A stretch of DNA of 64,000 bases from Phytopythium helicoides (lineage: Eukaryota; Oomycota; Peronosporomycetes; Pythiales; Pythiaceae): contig JANFNE010000070.1 in the NCBI GenBank assembly GCA_024867545.1, positions 58,339 to 122,338 on the forward strand. Direction: 5' to 3'. The notes under the pieces were generated by a model. The model had not been told where the DNA came from and made no database searches. It saw nothing but the letters and a program-made list of their open reading frames with translations. The translations under genes were made by a program, and so were the position numbers. The first letter of the stretch is position 1, and every line of letters begins with the position of its first letter. Shown piece by piece: positions 51,545 through 61,466 of the stretch.

Positions 51545-52591
51545 GCGAGCAAGCAACAGCACCAGTAGATCGGATCGCGGCTTTGCTTAGAGTAGCAACC
51601 GCATTCGACATGATGTACATTGGATTGTAATATGAGCTTCGTTGAAGTGGCTACCAGTACTCGTTGCCTCCATTCCCGTTTTCCTTGAGGGTGTGTGCTG
51701 CCATGCCACATGGGCGTGCACGCAATCGTGCCATGCAACCTTGCAAGAGGGTGCGGCCAGCCTGCCAGCAATGGAGGTGGGAGGATTCGTCAAGCTGCCG
51801 ATAGCATCAACTGGACCCAAAGAGTGGGCACCTTGTCAGCCCCCACCCTTCTGAGACATCGTGCGCTTGTCGGGTCGCGATTGCATAGTGCTTGAGCGAT
51901 TTGGAGACCGAGACGAAGATGCGGCGTGCATAGCCAGCATCCCCCCTCGAAAAGTATCTCTGGCTGGTGCCACGCACTTCAACGGCGACGAAGAGGGTTC
52001 ACCTGGATAGCCGCGCGGTCCAAAACTCCATGTCTTTGCCACGCACGCCGCGATCTTTGCGCCTCACTGTCGACACCACCCGACGAGTCGCATGATGGGG
52101 AGCCATGGCACCATTTGGGTGATTCCGAGCCTCCGGAAATCCGAGGGGATTGGCACGACAAAAAAGACCACCACCTCCACCCACGGCATGGAGCAGAAGC
52201 GACCAGCCCCAAGTGATTCAAGGCTCGGCATGGGAACACTACCGACAGCTCTCTTCGAAAGAGAGCACGCTCGGGAACATCAGCCAGCCCCGCCGCGTCT
52301 GAAAAAAGTCTGAAAGGCGAACTGGCGATCCGGTCGAGTGGAGAGATCCGCTCGGGACAGCATAAGCCCATCATCTGTCGTCGCCTGACTCTGGGCCACC
52401 AGGTGATGCGCTGACAGTGAGCCATTCGGGTCGCCACATGTGTCAATGACGTCCGGGCCAATGCCCACTCGCTCTCGGTCTCCGCAGACCTCTCCCGGAC
52501 CGCCGACGCCGTCATCATCCATCGCCCGCCGACTCGTGCGTCTCTGGGTCACTCCAGCTCTTGCCAGCCCAAGCCAAGCCCACCGCTCACC
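51545..52591. other. Intergenic stretch between the two P450 genes, 1.0 kb
   Basis: No gene seen. The last 80 bases before 52592 are cytosine-rich (CCAGCCCAAGCCAAGCCCACC) and probably the 5' leader of P450 copy 2. Confidence 0.45.
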
Positions 52592-54177
52592 ATGTTCACA
52601 GCGCTCGAGAGCATCCGCAAGGCGTTCGAAGCTCAGGCGGACGTGACGCCTGGCGTGGCCGTCGCGGCGTCCGTGGCGGCGGCCGCGAGTGCCGTGATCG
52701 TGTACAAGCTCGCGTCGGGCTCCAAGCCCGCGCACTCGATCGAGAACATCCCGCTACCGCCTTCGACGCTGCCCGTGCTCGGCAACACGCTGGACGTGAT
52801 CAACAACTACGACACGTTCCACGACTGGGTCCTGGAGCAGAGCCGCCACTTCGGCGGTAAGCCATGGCGTATCAAGGTGCCAGGCCGCACCGACATTGTC
52901 TTCATCACCAATCTGCAGGCGTTCGAGGACGTTGCCAAGACGCAGTTCGACATCTTTGGCAAGGGCGAGGACCTGCGTGTGCTGCTCGACGACTTCCTCG
53001 GTAAGTCCATGATCATCAACGACGGCGAGCCGTGGCGATTCCAGCGCAAGGTCTTCGTGAGCCTCTTCAGCGCGCGTGCTCTGCGCGAGAACATCACGGA
53101 CGTGATCCACAAGAACGCGCTCAAGCTCGCCAAGCTGTTCGACCGCGCGTCCAACGAGGACCGCGCGATGGACATGTTCAAGATCTTCAACACGTTCACG
53201 ATCGAGTCGTTCACCGAGATCGGCTTTGGCTACCACCTGGGAGGCCTGGACGCCGGCGAGCCGCATGAGTTCGAGCTCGCCTTTGACCGCGCCGACCACC
53301 GCGTCACCAAGCGCTACACGCTCCCCGTGTGGCTCTGGAAGCTCCAGCGCTTGCTCAACGTCGGCGAGGAGGCGCAGTACAAGCGCGATATGGGCTTGAT
53401 CAACTCGGCCGTGATGGGGATCATCGAGGAGAGCCTGGCCAAGCGTGCACGCGGCGAGATGACAAAGGGCAAGGACATGATCTCGATGGCATTGAACGCG
53501 GCGGCAGAAGACGAGCTCCAGGACCCGGCGGAGCTGCTGAGCATTGCGATCGGTGCTCTCGTTGCTGGTCGTGACGGCACGGCACAGACCCTTGCGTGGA
53601 TGATGCACTACTTCGCCGAGAACCCTGACGTCGAGGCCAAGGTGCGTGCCGAGCTTGACGAGAAGCTGCCGGCCTGTCGTCGACAAGAACGACGTGGACT
53701 CGTACTTCCCGTCGAGCGAGCAAGTTGCAGATCTCTACTACCTCGAGGCGTGCATCAAGGAGACACTGCGCTTCTACTCGTCTGGTTCGTTCAATGTCAA
53801 GCAGGCGCTGCAGGACACGTTCCTGTCGGACGGCACGTTCATCCCTCGCGGCACGCAGTGTGTCATCAGTGGCTACGCCATGGGTCGTCTGGAGACGATC
53901 TGGGGCCCCGACTCGATGAAGTTCCGTCCCGAGCGCTTCATTGACGAGAAGACCTGGGAAGCTCGTCAACATGTCGGCGACGCAGTTCACCATGTTCCAC
54001 GCTGGTCCGCGTGCCTGCCCTGGCCGCAACGTCGCTCTGCTAGAGATCAAGATTGTCATGGCGGGTCTCCTGCGTCGGTACAAGTTCGCGGAGGAGCCTG
54101 GCCAGACGGTGACGTACGCTCGAGCGATCACCATGCCAATGCGCGACCCGTACATGGTCAAGCCCCAGCTCCTGTAA
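52592..54177 (+). CDS. Cytochrome P450, clan 86-like, copy 2; two frame breaks in the C-terminal half
   Basis: Start MFTALESIRKAFEAQADVTP, then the anchor VAVAASVAAAASAVIVYKLA. Seen: PLPPSTLPVLGNTLDVINNY (proline hinge), EPWRFQRKVFVSLFSARALR, I-helix ALVAGRDGTAQTLAW (Gly where copy 1 has Thr), EACIKETLRFYSSGS (ExxR), RPERF, and FHAGPRACPGRNVALLE with heme ligand codon 54016-54018. Frame changes are needed near 53672 (after DEKLP) and 53955 (after FIDEK). Both fall in conserved stretches and the family sequence resumes at once, so errors are likely. Similar to copy 1 over its whole length but clearly diverged; FLSDGTF and AMxRL are shared. The I-helix change may alter oxygen activation or substrate choice. 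Confidence 0.9.
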
Positions 54178-54280
54178 ACGAAAGCTTAGCAATGTAATCA
54201 CCGAGAAATGAATAGTTGATACCTCTGACAGCCCCCAAAAGCGGGTTTGATTCACGCACAACCCGTTGAGAGCAACAATT

Positions 54281-55249
54281 CTAAGCGGTCGTGAGGTCGA
54301 GCGGCTCAATGACCCACTCGATATCATTGGGCGTGGTCACATTCGACGTGAACTGCCACACGGCCTTGTTGTGTCGAACGACTACTTCCTTCCCCTCGAT
54401 CTTCGGCTCTGGGCCGTCAAGAAAGTTGGGCATGGCCATGTCAAAGTGCTCTGTGACGTCGAACTCTACTTGAATCTTCAGATGTTCGTCCACTGGCACG
54501 CCCATGACTACAGCCCCACTCGAATTCGTGGTTGGTCTCGTGGGAATCCTTCGGAACGACACCCCGACGACGTGCGCGCTGTGGATCTCCAGGTTCTGCA
54601 GCTCGGAGCGAATCCCCGCCGCGCGCGAGAAGCGAAGGAACTCGGTGAACGCGTCGAAGCTCACGGGCTCGAGCGTGTCTCGCAGCTGCTTGGCGATCGG
54701 CAACTGCTCTGCAGCCTCCGCCCAGCTCGCCTTGGCGTTCTTCTCGACGAACTGGGCGAACTCGCGCGAGTACATGGCGCGCATCGTGGTCTCCATGGCG
54801 TGCTTGGCTCCCTCCAGGAACTCGAGCATATCAACCTGCGTCTCGCTCGGCCGGTTGAGTTGGAAGAAGAGCAGCCAGCTGCTCAGCCGGTGGATCCTCG
54901 ACGTCGACGGCTGGAACACGCCGCTGCTCACGTACTCCTGGAACGTGCTCCGCCGCTCTCGAGTGCGAGAAAAAGTCATCCTAGCATCCTCCAGCCACCC
55001 CGAAGGCCCCAAAGCTGCGTTTCGGCCGCCAGCAGCTCTGCTCTCTCGCTTTTCTCGCTCCGGAGGCTGCTCGTCGCCGTCTTGAGGCGCGCTGGAGCTC
55101 GAAAACGCGCGCACGAGAGCGCGCGAGCCGCCACCAGTCGCCGCCCGCGCGTCGGTCTGCTCTACGAGCCTAACGAGAGCGGCTCGAGGCCCTGGGAATG
55201 AGAATTGAGAGCGCACCGGCGCCACAGCGCGGCGCAGGTGTCGGCGCAT
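54281..55249 (-). CDS. Mitochondrial-targeted family protein, member 5, intact (possibly Tim44-like fold)
   Basis: The only member of the five-gene family with a clean, intronless frame: 322 residues from MRRHLRRAVAPVRSQFSFPG (a longer start at 55264 adds five residues). Seen: Arg-rich presequence, then LVRAFSSSSAPQDG (cleavage-like AFSSSS); a linker; STFQEYVSSGVFQPSTSRIH; WLLFFQLNRPSETQVDMLEF; LEGAKHAMETTMRAMYSREF; VSFDAFTEFLRFSRAAGIRS; the beta-rich end with VDEHLKIQVEFDVTEHFDMA and AVWQFTSNVTTPNDIEWVIE. The helix-rich front half and final W-x-F...W sheet resemble Tim44/Mba1/MRPL45 domains, which tether import motors or ribosomes to the inner membrane; this is a tentative assignment. It stands apart from members 1-4 (37-41 kb) and is convergent with P450 copy 2. 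Confidence 0.75.
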   Translation of the reverse strand: MRRHLRRAVAPVRSQFSFPGPRAALVRLVEQTDARAATGGGSRALVRAFSSSSAPQDGDEQPPEREKRESRAAGGRNAALGPSGWLEDARMTFSRTRERRSTFQEYVSSGVFQPSTSRIHRLSSWLLFFQLNRPSETQVDMLEFLEGAKHAMETTMRAMYSREFAQFVEKNAKASWAEAAEQLPIAKQLRDTLEPVSFDAFTEFLRFSRAAGIRSELQNLEIHSAHVVGVSFRRIPTRPTTNSSGAVVMGVPVDEHLKIQVEFDVTEHFDMAMPNFLDGPEPKIEGKEVVVRHNKAVWQFTSNVTTPNDIEWVIEPLDLTTA

Positions 55250-55455
55250 GATGGCGGGCGTCAACGGCTCGCTGCCTTCAACCGTTCAATTGGGGTGGTC
55301 CACACCCCACTATCCCTCGAAAGTGTTCACCTGACGTTGAAGTCATAAACCTTATACAAATTCCAAGATGTTTGCTCTCTGGTGATCACTTTTGCGTCTG
55401 GGGTATTCAACGCGGTGGTCCTGCGTGGTCACCCGCACTTTCTCCCTGGCCGAGC

Positions 55456-58238
55456 ATGGCGCAGCGCGTGGCGGACGACGGCAGCTCGACGGAGAGCGAA
55501 ATCTTCGATGACGACGCGCTGGGGGCGAGCGAGGGGCCGGAGGAGCGGGGCGGCGAGGCGCTGGGGCGTGGAAATGAGGCGCGCGGGGGCGAGTTGAAGC
55601 TGCGAGGCGGGGAGGGAGCGGGTTTGCAAGAGGAGAAGGCGGGGGAGCGGACGACGAAGTTCCCGGCGGCGTCGGTGGTGGATGGGGCGAGGGCGAGGCC
55701 CACGGCGGTGACGGACTCGGACTCGAGCGTTGGCGAAGAGAGGACGCTGGGGACGAGGTTGGAGGCGTCGGCGGGACTGGCGACGGCGCTTCGCAAGGCG
55801 AGTAGTAGGCGAGCGCGAGGGCTCTCGGTGTCGTTCGCGGATGAGCAAAAGGAAAGAAGCGGGCGTGAACGTTCCAGGAGCGAGATGGGCGCTCCGCACG
55901 CGACTGTGAACGAGTCGAGACAACAAGATACGCTGCACCGCGATGGAGGCCGAAGCTCGGAGAAATGGAGTGAGCGCACTTGCAAGCGCGGCAGCTCAAG
56001 GGAGCGTGATGGGCGCTACCATTACGAAGACTCGGACCGGAAGGACCGTTACTTCACTGAGCGACGTTACGATGATGACCGCTACACAACGCCTAGTCGG
56101 TCGCTCAACTGTGAGAAATTTCGTAGTTGGGACGAGTTCTACCGCGACGGGCGTGATGATCAACTAACTCGCCCCAGCTCAAATTCTGAGCGCTATGCCA
56201 AGTCATGGCTCAGAGACTCTCACAAGTCGTGCCGTGACAACGACTACAATCGGAACAGTGGTTATGATTACCGACATCGGCAGGGCTTTTCTGGTTCACG
56301 ATCCAACACGGCTCTTGACCCGACGTCTGCTGATCGCTCATGCGCGTACACCGACCTTGGCATGTTCCATAGTGGCGATCGTGCACCGAGTGCTCCACGA
56401 CCGGGACCGAACGATATTGCGGCATCGAGTCGCTCTCCAATTCATTCAGCACCAGCCGGATGCTATGGGGCGGATGGTGATCATCGACCACCTTCCGGCG
56501 ATTACAATCACTTCCCAAGGCCATATATGAGTTGCTCAGCAGAAAAGCCGCATCTCGATTGGAGCGGCAACCAGGGTGAAGGTTACCGACAGAATCGCCC
56601 CGAATCGGTTTCGACCCGGCACAATCTGCGCCAGCACAATGATTACCAGCAAATGAGCAGTCCTCAGCAACCAGTTCGCTCACTGTTGTCGCCTCGAGAT
56701 CCACGGCTTGCAAGTCGAGACCCAAGGCTACTAAGTCCGCGACTATCAAGTCGAGACCCGAGACTAATAAGTCAAAACTCACGGTTGCAGGCTGAAGACT
56801 CGAAGATGCAGCAGAAAAATCGTCCTTGTCGAAGCTATAGCCTTGACAATCAAAGACGGGGCCGCTCTTGGAGTGAGCAGCAAGTCCATAGCCCAGACGA
56901 TCTGCACAGCTTCCAATCGCCAGCCCGTGCAAACAACCAGACTCGGAGCTATTCCGTCGACTTATCGACACCAACTGCCTACCAACAGCAAGGCCAGCGT
57001 GCTAGCTCATGGGTCGATCGATTTGGGGCAACATCGTCCAGCCTCCACGATCCCCGAAGGGATCACCAGTCATTACCGCTGGAGGAAACCCGAAACGGCT
57101 TCGAGATGAGACAGCAGGTTGAATGCCCGACGTTGCCCGATACACCATCTCGTCCATCACATCGACTGAGGATCAAAGGTGTGAGCGAGAGCTGTATCTC
57201 ACGGATTCATCGCTTCAAGATCAGCACGAGATATGTTGAAGAGGAGCTCAATAGCGCGAAGCAAGAGGGCGAAATCGACTACTTGTTGGATAAGCAGGCA
57301 AGGCTGCGTGAAACCAAACGCCAGCTCGTCAGCCGCTACCCGAATACATTTAGCGACGTGTTTGATGCTATCAAGATTACTCGCGCAGATCTTCAGCACT
57401 ACCGCTACCGCAAGACGTTCGCGAGTCGTGTGAGCACCTACAGAAACGACCAGAAGAAACTGACGCGTTCCTCGCCACGGTTAACCACGAAGACAGCACC
57501 CAGGCACAATGTATCCGGCTTCGCCAGGAAGCGGTGAATTCTGTCCGAGAAGAGCTGATCCACGAGAACGAGCGACTTTTCCAGAGTGTGATGAACATGA
57601 TGGAGAAGACCGATGTCTTGACGGCTCCCAAGTATCCCACGACCCCAGTCCGAAGCGGGTCAAAGAAGTTGGGGCCTTCTGACCCGTCGTCGTCGTCTCC
57701 AACGAAAAAGGAAACTGCGACTCCAAGCTCGAAGGAAGCCACTTTTGCCGGGAAGGTTCGTCGATTCAAACTCATTAGCCAATTTGTGGAGGAAGAGCTC
57801 CAAGGTGTGCGAGCACACGGAGAAGGGGTTTACTTGCGACGGCGGAAGGAGACACTCCTGAGGATCCATACGCAACTCGCCAGTAAGAACCCGGATCTTT
57901 TCCAAGCTGCGTATGACGCTACTACGGTCACTCCGGAGGAAATTCAGCGTTACCGAAAGAACAAGCTCTTTTCCAGCCGCGTGCTGAAGTACAAGCGCGA
58001 AGAAAAGTTTCTCCTAAATCAGCAAACTGCTGTCGACAATGGGAAGAATCCTCCAATCGTAGACCTGGCATGGCACCAGCGTCAGCTTAGAAGGACCCGA
58101 GAGCAGTTAGTTCGTGAGAACGAAGACTTGTTTCATCATGTGATGACTCCGCCGGAGGACGGTAAGGCTCACAAGCGCGGACTCGAGGCTCTGTGGATGG
58201 ACGCCAACGAGCGCGATGTGAAGCACCGTCGACTTTGA
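55456..58238 (+). CDS. DGSSTESE-family type B protein with two C-terminal domains; one frame break
   Basis: Start MAQRVADDGSSTESEIFDDD. Seen: RARPTAVTDSDSSVGEER (second conserved acidic motif); a region of about 350 residues rich in Arg, Asp, Ser and Tyr; a cluster of RDPRL repeats (56686-56790: SPRDPRLASRDPRLLSPRLS type); then the C-terminal domain. Copy 1 has ISRIHRFKISTRYVEEELNS, DYLLDKQARLRETKRQLVSR, FSDVFDAIKITRADLQHYRY and FASRVSTY. After a frame change near 57450 its last helix LRQEAVNSVREELIHENERL follows. Copy 2 is intact: KLISQFVEEELQGVRAHGEG, TVTPEEIQRYRKNKLFSSRV, REQLVRENEDLFHHVM. About 927 residues in all. RDPRL-type repeats and mixed-charge regions are common in RNA-processing proteins, so a nuclear-speckle-like role is possible (inference). 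First of three type B genes in a row on the plus strand. Confidence 0.8.
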
Positions 58239-59305
58239 ATGCAATGTTCATGTCAGCATGACAGTGTGTCGTGCATTTTACAAGTGTCGTTCGATGTGGT
58301 TGGTTCCATTCATGTGAACAAGGAAGGGATTGATTGGGCGAGGCTCGCTCAGCGTCAATACACTGAGACTTCCATATCAAAAGAATTCGCTGTTTTTGCT
58401 AACAACGCAGGCATTGTGGTCAAAGTTTGAAGACAAGGCGAGTCGAGCGCTGTTGTTGGCCCCTCAGGAGTTGCCAAGCACATCATCGCAGGGTTAGTGT
58501 CGTTAACTACTAAAGACTCAAAGTTCCCCAAGTACTGCTACTACTGCTGCAGTAGCTGCAAAATCCCCGGCGACAGGTTTCCGAGACGAAGACGACGCCT
58601 CTTGTGCAGCGCACGTGGTCACTGGCTAGCGCCCGACACATGGTTGCGCTGCACTCGATGCTCTTGAGCAGCGGCGACGATCTCGCACTTGAAGAGCATC
58701 CAGAACGAAGGTACCCGCAGTCTTTCTGTCTCGGAAGACGGACGATTGGGTAAGTGGAAGCACAGCCCGTAGCACAGCATTTGGCGTCAATGGCTGTCAA
58801 GGATTTTGACATGACGTGATCGTCTGCGACATGTTATGAAGTCGAGAACACACAAATATCGATAAAATACCGGTTTTCATTATTGAATTCTTCACGTTGG
58901 GTTCTAGCGCACGTCGAATGGCCGCGTGGCTCCTTGAGTGCTGTTCTTGATGAGTGTAGAGGCCAACGCATTCAGAGACGCAGAGAAACTCGGTTCCAAA
59001 GAACATGAGGCTTCTCCCGCAGCATCGAGGAGCGCAAAGTTGAATATGAAATCCCGGTATACCGGTATATATAAGTCCAGAGAGTTGGACAAACCGGATA
59101 TATTGGCTGACGCAAGTCTCCATAATTACGCATGTGCTCTCCTCTGAGCATTTATTACGGTAGTATCTCCCTCTGAGCATTTATTACGGTTCTAGACTCA
59201 TAACCAATCTCACATTCTGCGCTTTCCCGACCGCTCCTGACCACCCATCGCTCACTTTCGGACTCGCCGCCAACCACTCAAGTCTTCAGTTCCAAGCGCG
59301 TCAAG
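58239..59305. other. Intergenic stretch, 1.1 kb
   Basis: No supported gene. Near 59054-59074 the palindromic CCGGTATACCGG is followed by TATATATAAG, a TATA-like element about 230 bases upstream of the next ATG. A tandem repeat lies between them and the gene. Confidence 0.45.
59142..59190. repeat. Two direct copies of a 20-nt unit, 29-nt period
   Basis: CTCTGAGCATTTATTACGGT occurs at 59142-59161 and again at 59171-59190, identical, in the promoter region of the following type B gene. It could be a duplicated regulatory site. Confidence 0.85.
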
Positions 59306-61108
59306 ATGACCACGACAACGGTCTCTGACGCCGTGTTCGACGACGGCAGTTCGACTAAGAGCGACATCTTCTACGGAGAAGACGAGGACGACAACCTCGT
59401 TCCTATCAGCACCGACGCCAAGTCGCTAGAAGGGTTCAAAGTGCTGTTCCCTGCATCATCGGTGATGGATTGTGCCAAGCCGAGCCACCGAGTGACTCAG
59501 TCTGCTTCAGAAGGCGAGCTGAGTAGTTCTGCGTCGTTCTCAATGGGCGACCATCAACCATCGAGTCGCGAGGAAGGCGAAGTCACGTGCGACGAGCAAG
59601 CGTCGACCCCTGCATTTGCTGCTGTCGGCACGCGGCCTCGGTTAGCCTCCGTTATGACATCGTCAAGTGTTCAACGTGGTGTGATACCATCCACGTCGTC
59701 TCTGGCGCATTCCTCGTCTCTTCGATATGACACCCCTAGCCCTAGAGGGTCTTCGCCAATCACGACGTGGAGTCCCAGCGCCGGCGATAACCAACGACGT
59801 CGCTCTGCACACGGCAAGGTCTGGCAAGCCTCTGAGCTCTCGCGCGACCTCTCACGTCGGGACGCACCGCAGCGTCCTGCGCGCCAGGATGCTGCGGTGC
59901 GCTCCGACGGCCGCCAGCGCTCGTCAATAGTTGGTCGTCACGAGTTCGAGTGCCGCTCCTCGGACCTTCGCGACGTCAGGGACAAGCCTTATAAGCCCAT
60001 GTCTCGTCGGAATGCCTGCCGGCAGGTATCTCCTGCCGACGTTGGTCGTGAGAACCCTCGTGATCTGCAGCGCAAATCCGGGCGGTGTCTGAGTGGTCGT
60101 CGAGGAGAAGTTGGGGAACATCAGCAGTACCAATCTGCTCGTACTGCGTCAGGAGATGACACTACTCATACATCGATAAGCCGGAGAGCTGATCGTTGTG
60201 ATCAGGCAGTGGGCAATGGACCGAAAAACGGTTCCAGCTCTCAGCAACACGCTTCCGAGAGGCAAGGGGAAGGCAATGCCCGCCCACTGCCACTGGTAGT
60301 AAAAAGGACATCCTCATGGCGAGACGCAAGCCGAGACCCCCGGCAAAGACCTGCCACTGTGGCGCCGATTCGGTCGCCGGCACTCCGCCAGGATGGTAAG
60401 AAACGACAGCCTAGTGTTGCTCGTGCTTCACGTCCAGCTAAAGCTCAGTCCGGAACCCAATTGGATTCTGCACTGTCCAGCTCAATGCTGGCCTCGTGCA
60501 CCGGCGAGGAAAAGAGTGCTGCACGTTCTGCAGACACTCGCGATCGCCGTAACGAGGTGTCTCGCAAAAGGCCTCATCCAGGGCTGTCCAAGTCGTCTAG
60601 CAGTAGGGTTGATGGTGTCGATGATGGTTTTGTTGCTGATGTGAGGCACCTCAAGCTCAAGGTTCTGTTTATCGAGCAGGAGCTTGAGGCGCCGAGCATC
60701 TCTAACCACGCTCGGACCTACTTCCTTGACACACAGAAGGCTTTACGCGCCGCAGAAGCAAAGGTTTCTCGCTGCAATCCGGCCAAATTCCCCGCCGTGT
60801 ACAAATCCGTCTGCATCACGCAGGACGAGATCTCGCACTACCGGAAGACGAGAGGATTTGGTAATCGTGTTGAGAGCTACCTGAAGGCCCAAGCATCACT
60901 GGATAGACACAAAGAAGCCAGAAATTGGTCCAAGGAGCATATTGACAAGAAGCAAGCTGAACTAAACGAGATCCACGCAGAATTGCTGGCTGAGAATCCA
61001 ACGATGTATGTCCGAGTGGTGAAAGAATTCAACACTGCCAACCAGCATCCGAGGCGTCCTAGCATGAGAACTGCTGTGCAGGACTCGAGGAAACGCCAAG
61101 CTGTCTGA
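59306..61108 (+). CDS. DGSSTESE-family type B protein, intact, single C-terminal domain
   Basis: Uninterrupted, 600 residues from MTTTTVSDAVFDDGSSTKSD. The motif here is DGSSTKSDIFYGEDED, the most diverged in the window (E to K, E to D). Seen next: RVTQSASEGELSSSASF; a Ser/Arg-rich region (about 100-390) with SRDPRQRP; then one copy of the C-terminal domain: DGVDDGFVADVRHLKLKVLF, IEQELEAPSISNHARTYFLD, FPAVYKSVCITQDEISHYRK, TRGFGNRVESYLKAQASLDR, LAENPTMYVRVVKEFN. It ends in a short basic tail. The middle region is less Asp/Tyr-rich than in the other type B genes. No signal peptide or membrane helix; nuclear by composition (inference). Confidence 0.85.
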   Translation: MTTTTVSDAVFDDGSSTKSDIFYGEDEDDNLVPISTDAKSLEGFKVLFPASSVMDCAKPSHRVTQSASEGELSSSASFSMGDHQPSSREEGEVTCDEQASTPAFAAVGTRPRLASVMTSSSVQRGVIPSTSSLAHSSSLRYDTPSPRGSSPITTWSPSAGDNQRRRSAHGKVWQASELSRDLSRRDAPQRPARQDAAVRSDGRQRSSIVGRHEFECRSSDLRDVRDKPYKPMSRRNACRQVSPADVGRENPRDLQRKSGRCLSGRRGEVGEHQQYQSARTASGDDTTHTSISRRADRCDQAVGNGPKNGSSSQQHASERQGEGNARPLPLVVKRTSSWRDASRDPRQRPATVAPIRSPALRQDGKKRQPSVARASRPAKAQSGTQLDSALSSSMLASCTGEEKSAARSADTRDRRNEVSRKRPHPGLSKSSSSRVDGVDDGFVADVRHLKLKVLFIEQELEAPSISNHARTYFLDTQKALRAAEAKVSRCNPAKFPAVYKSVCITQDEISHYRKTRGFGNRVESYLKAQASLDRHKEARNWSKEHIDKKQAELNEIHAELLAENPTMYVRVVKEFNTANQHPRRPSMRTAVQDSRKRQAV

Positions 61109-61466
61109 AGCCCAAAGAATCATGCAGCAGAAAGTCAAGCGCGATCCACGACGCTTGCTCCACAAGCAAGCGTCGCTGCAACGGTGGACGGTCTTTTTCA
61201 GAAGGTCCCAAAATCCTTCTATTATTTATTCCAAAATATACTCCACCACAATTTTAGAAAATACGCTACCTACGCCTTATGTTTATACATTTTACAAAAA
61301 GCATCCCCTTTCCCGCCAAAAAATATCGCTTCTACTCTCTCCTCAGAAGAGTTGGCACACCGCCGGCCTTCTGCATTTCCCTCGGCAAAAGATCTCACCG
61401 TGGTGAATACTTTTGCGCCTCGGGCCGGCAAAACCTCCACCTCGCCACATAGGGCAACTCGCGGGC
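61109..61466. other. Short AT-rich spacer, 0.36 kb
   Basis: Markedly AT-rich at 61205-61330 (TTATTTATTCCAAAATATAC), in contrast to the GC-rich genes on both sides. It presumably contains a terminator and the next promoter. No gene seen. Confidence 0.5.

Noticed and set aside
50261..51562. 433-codon minus-strand frame opposite P450 copy 1
   Set aside because: Shadow of the P450; no recognisable motif, while the plus strand has all P450 signatures.
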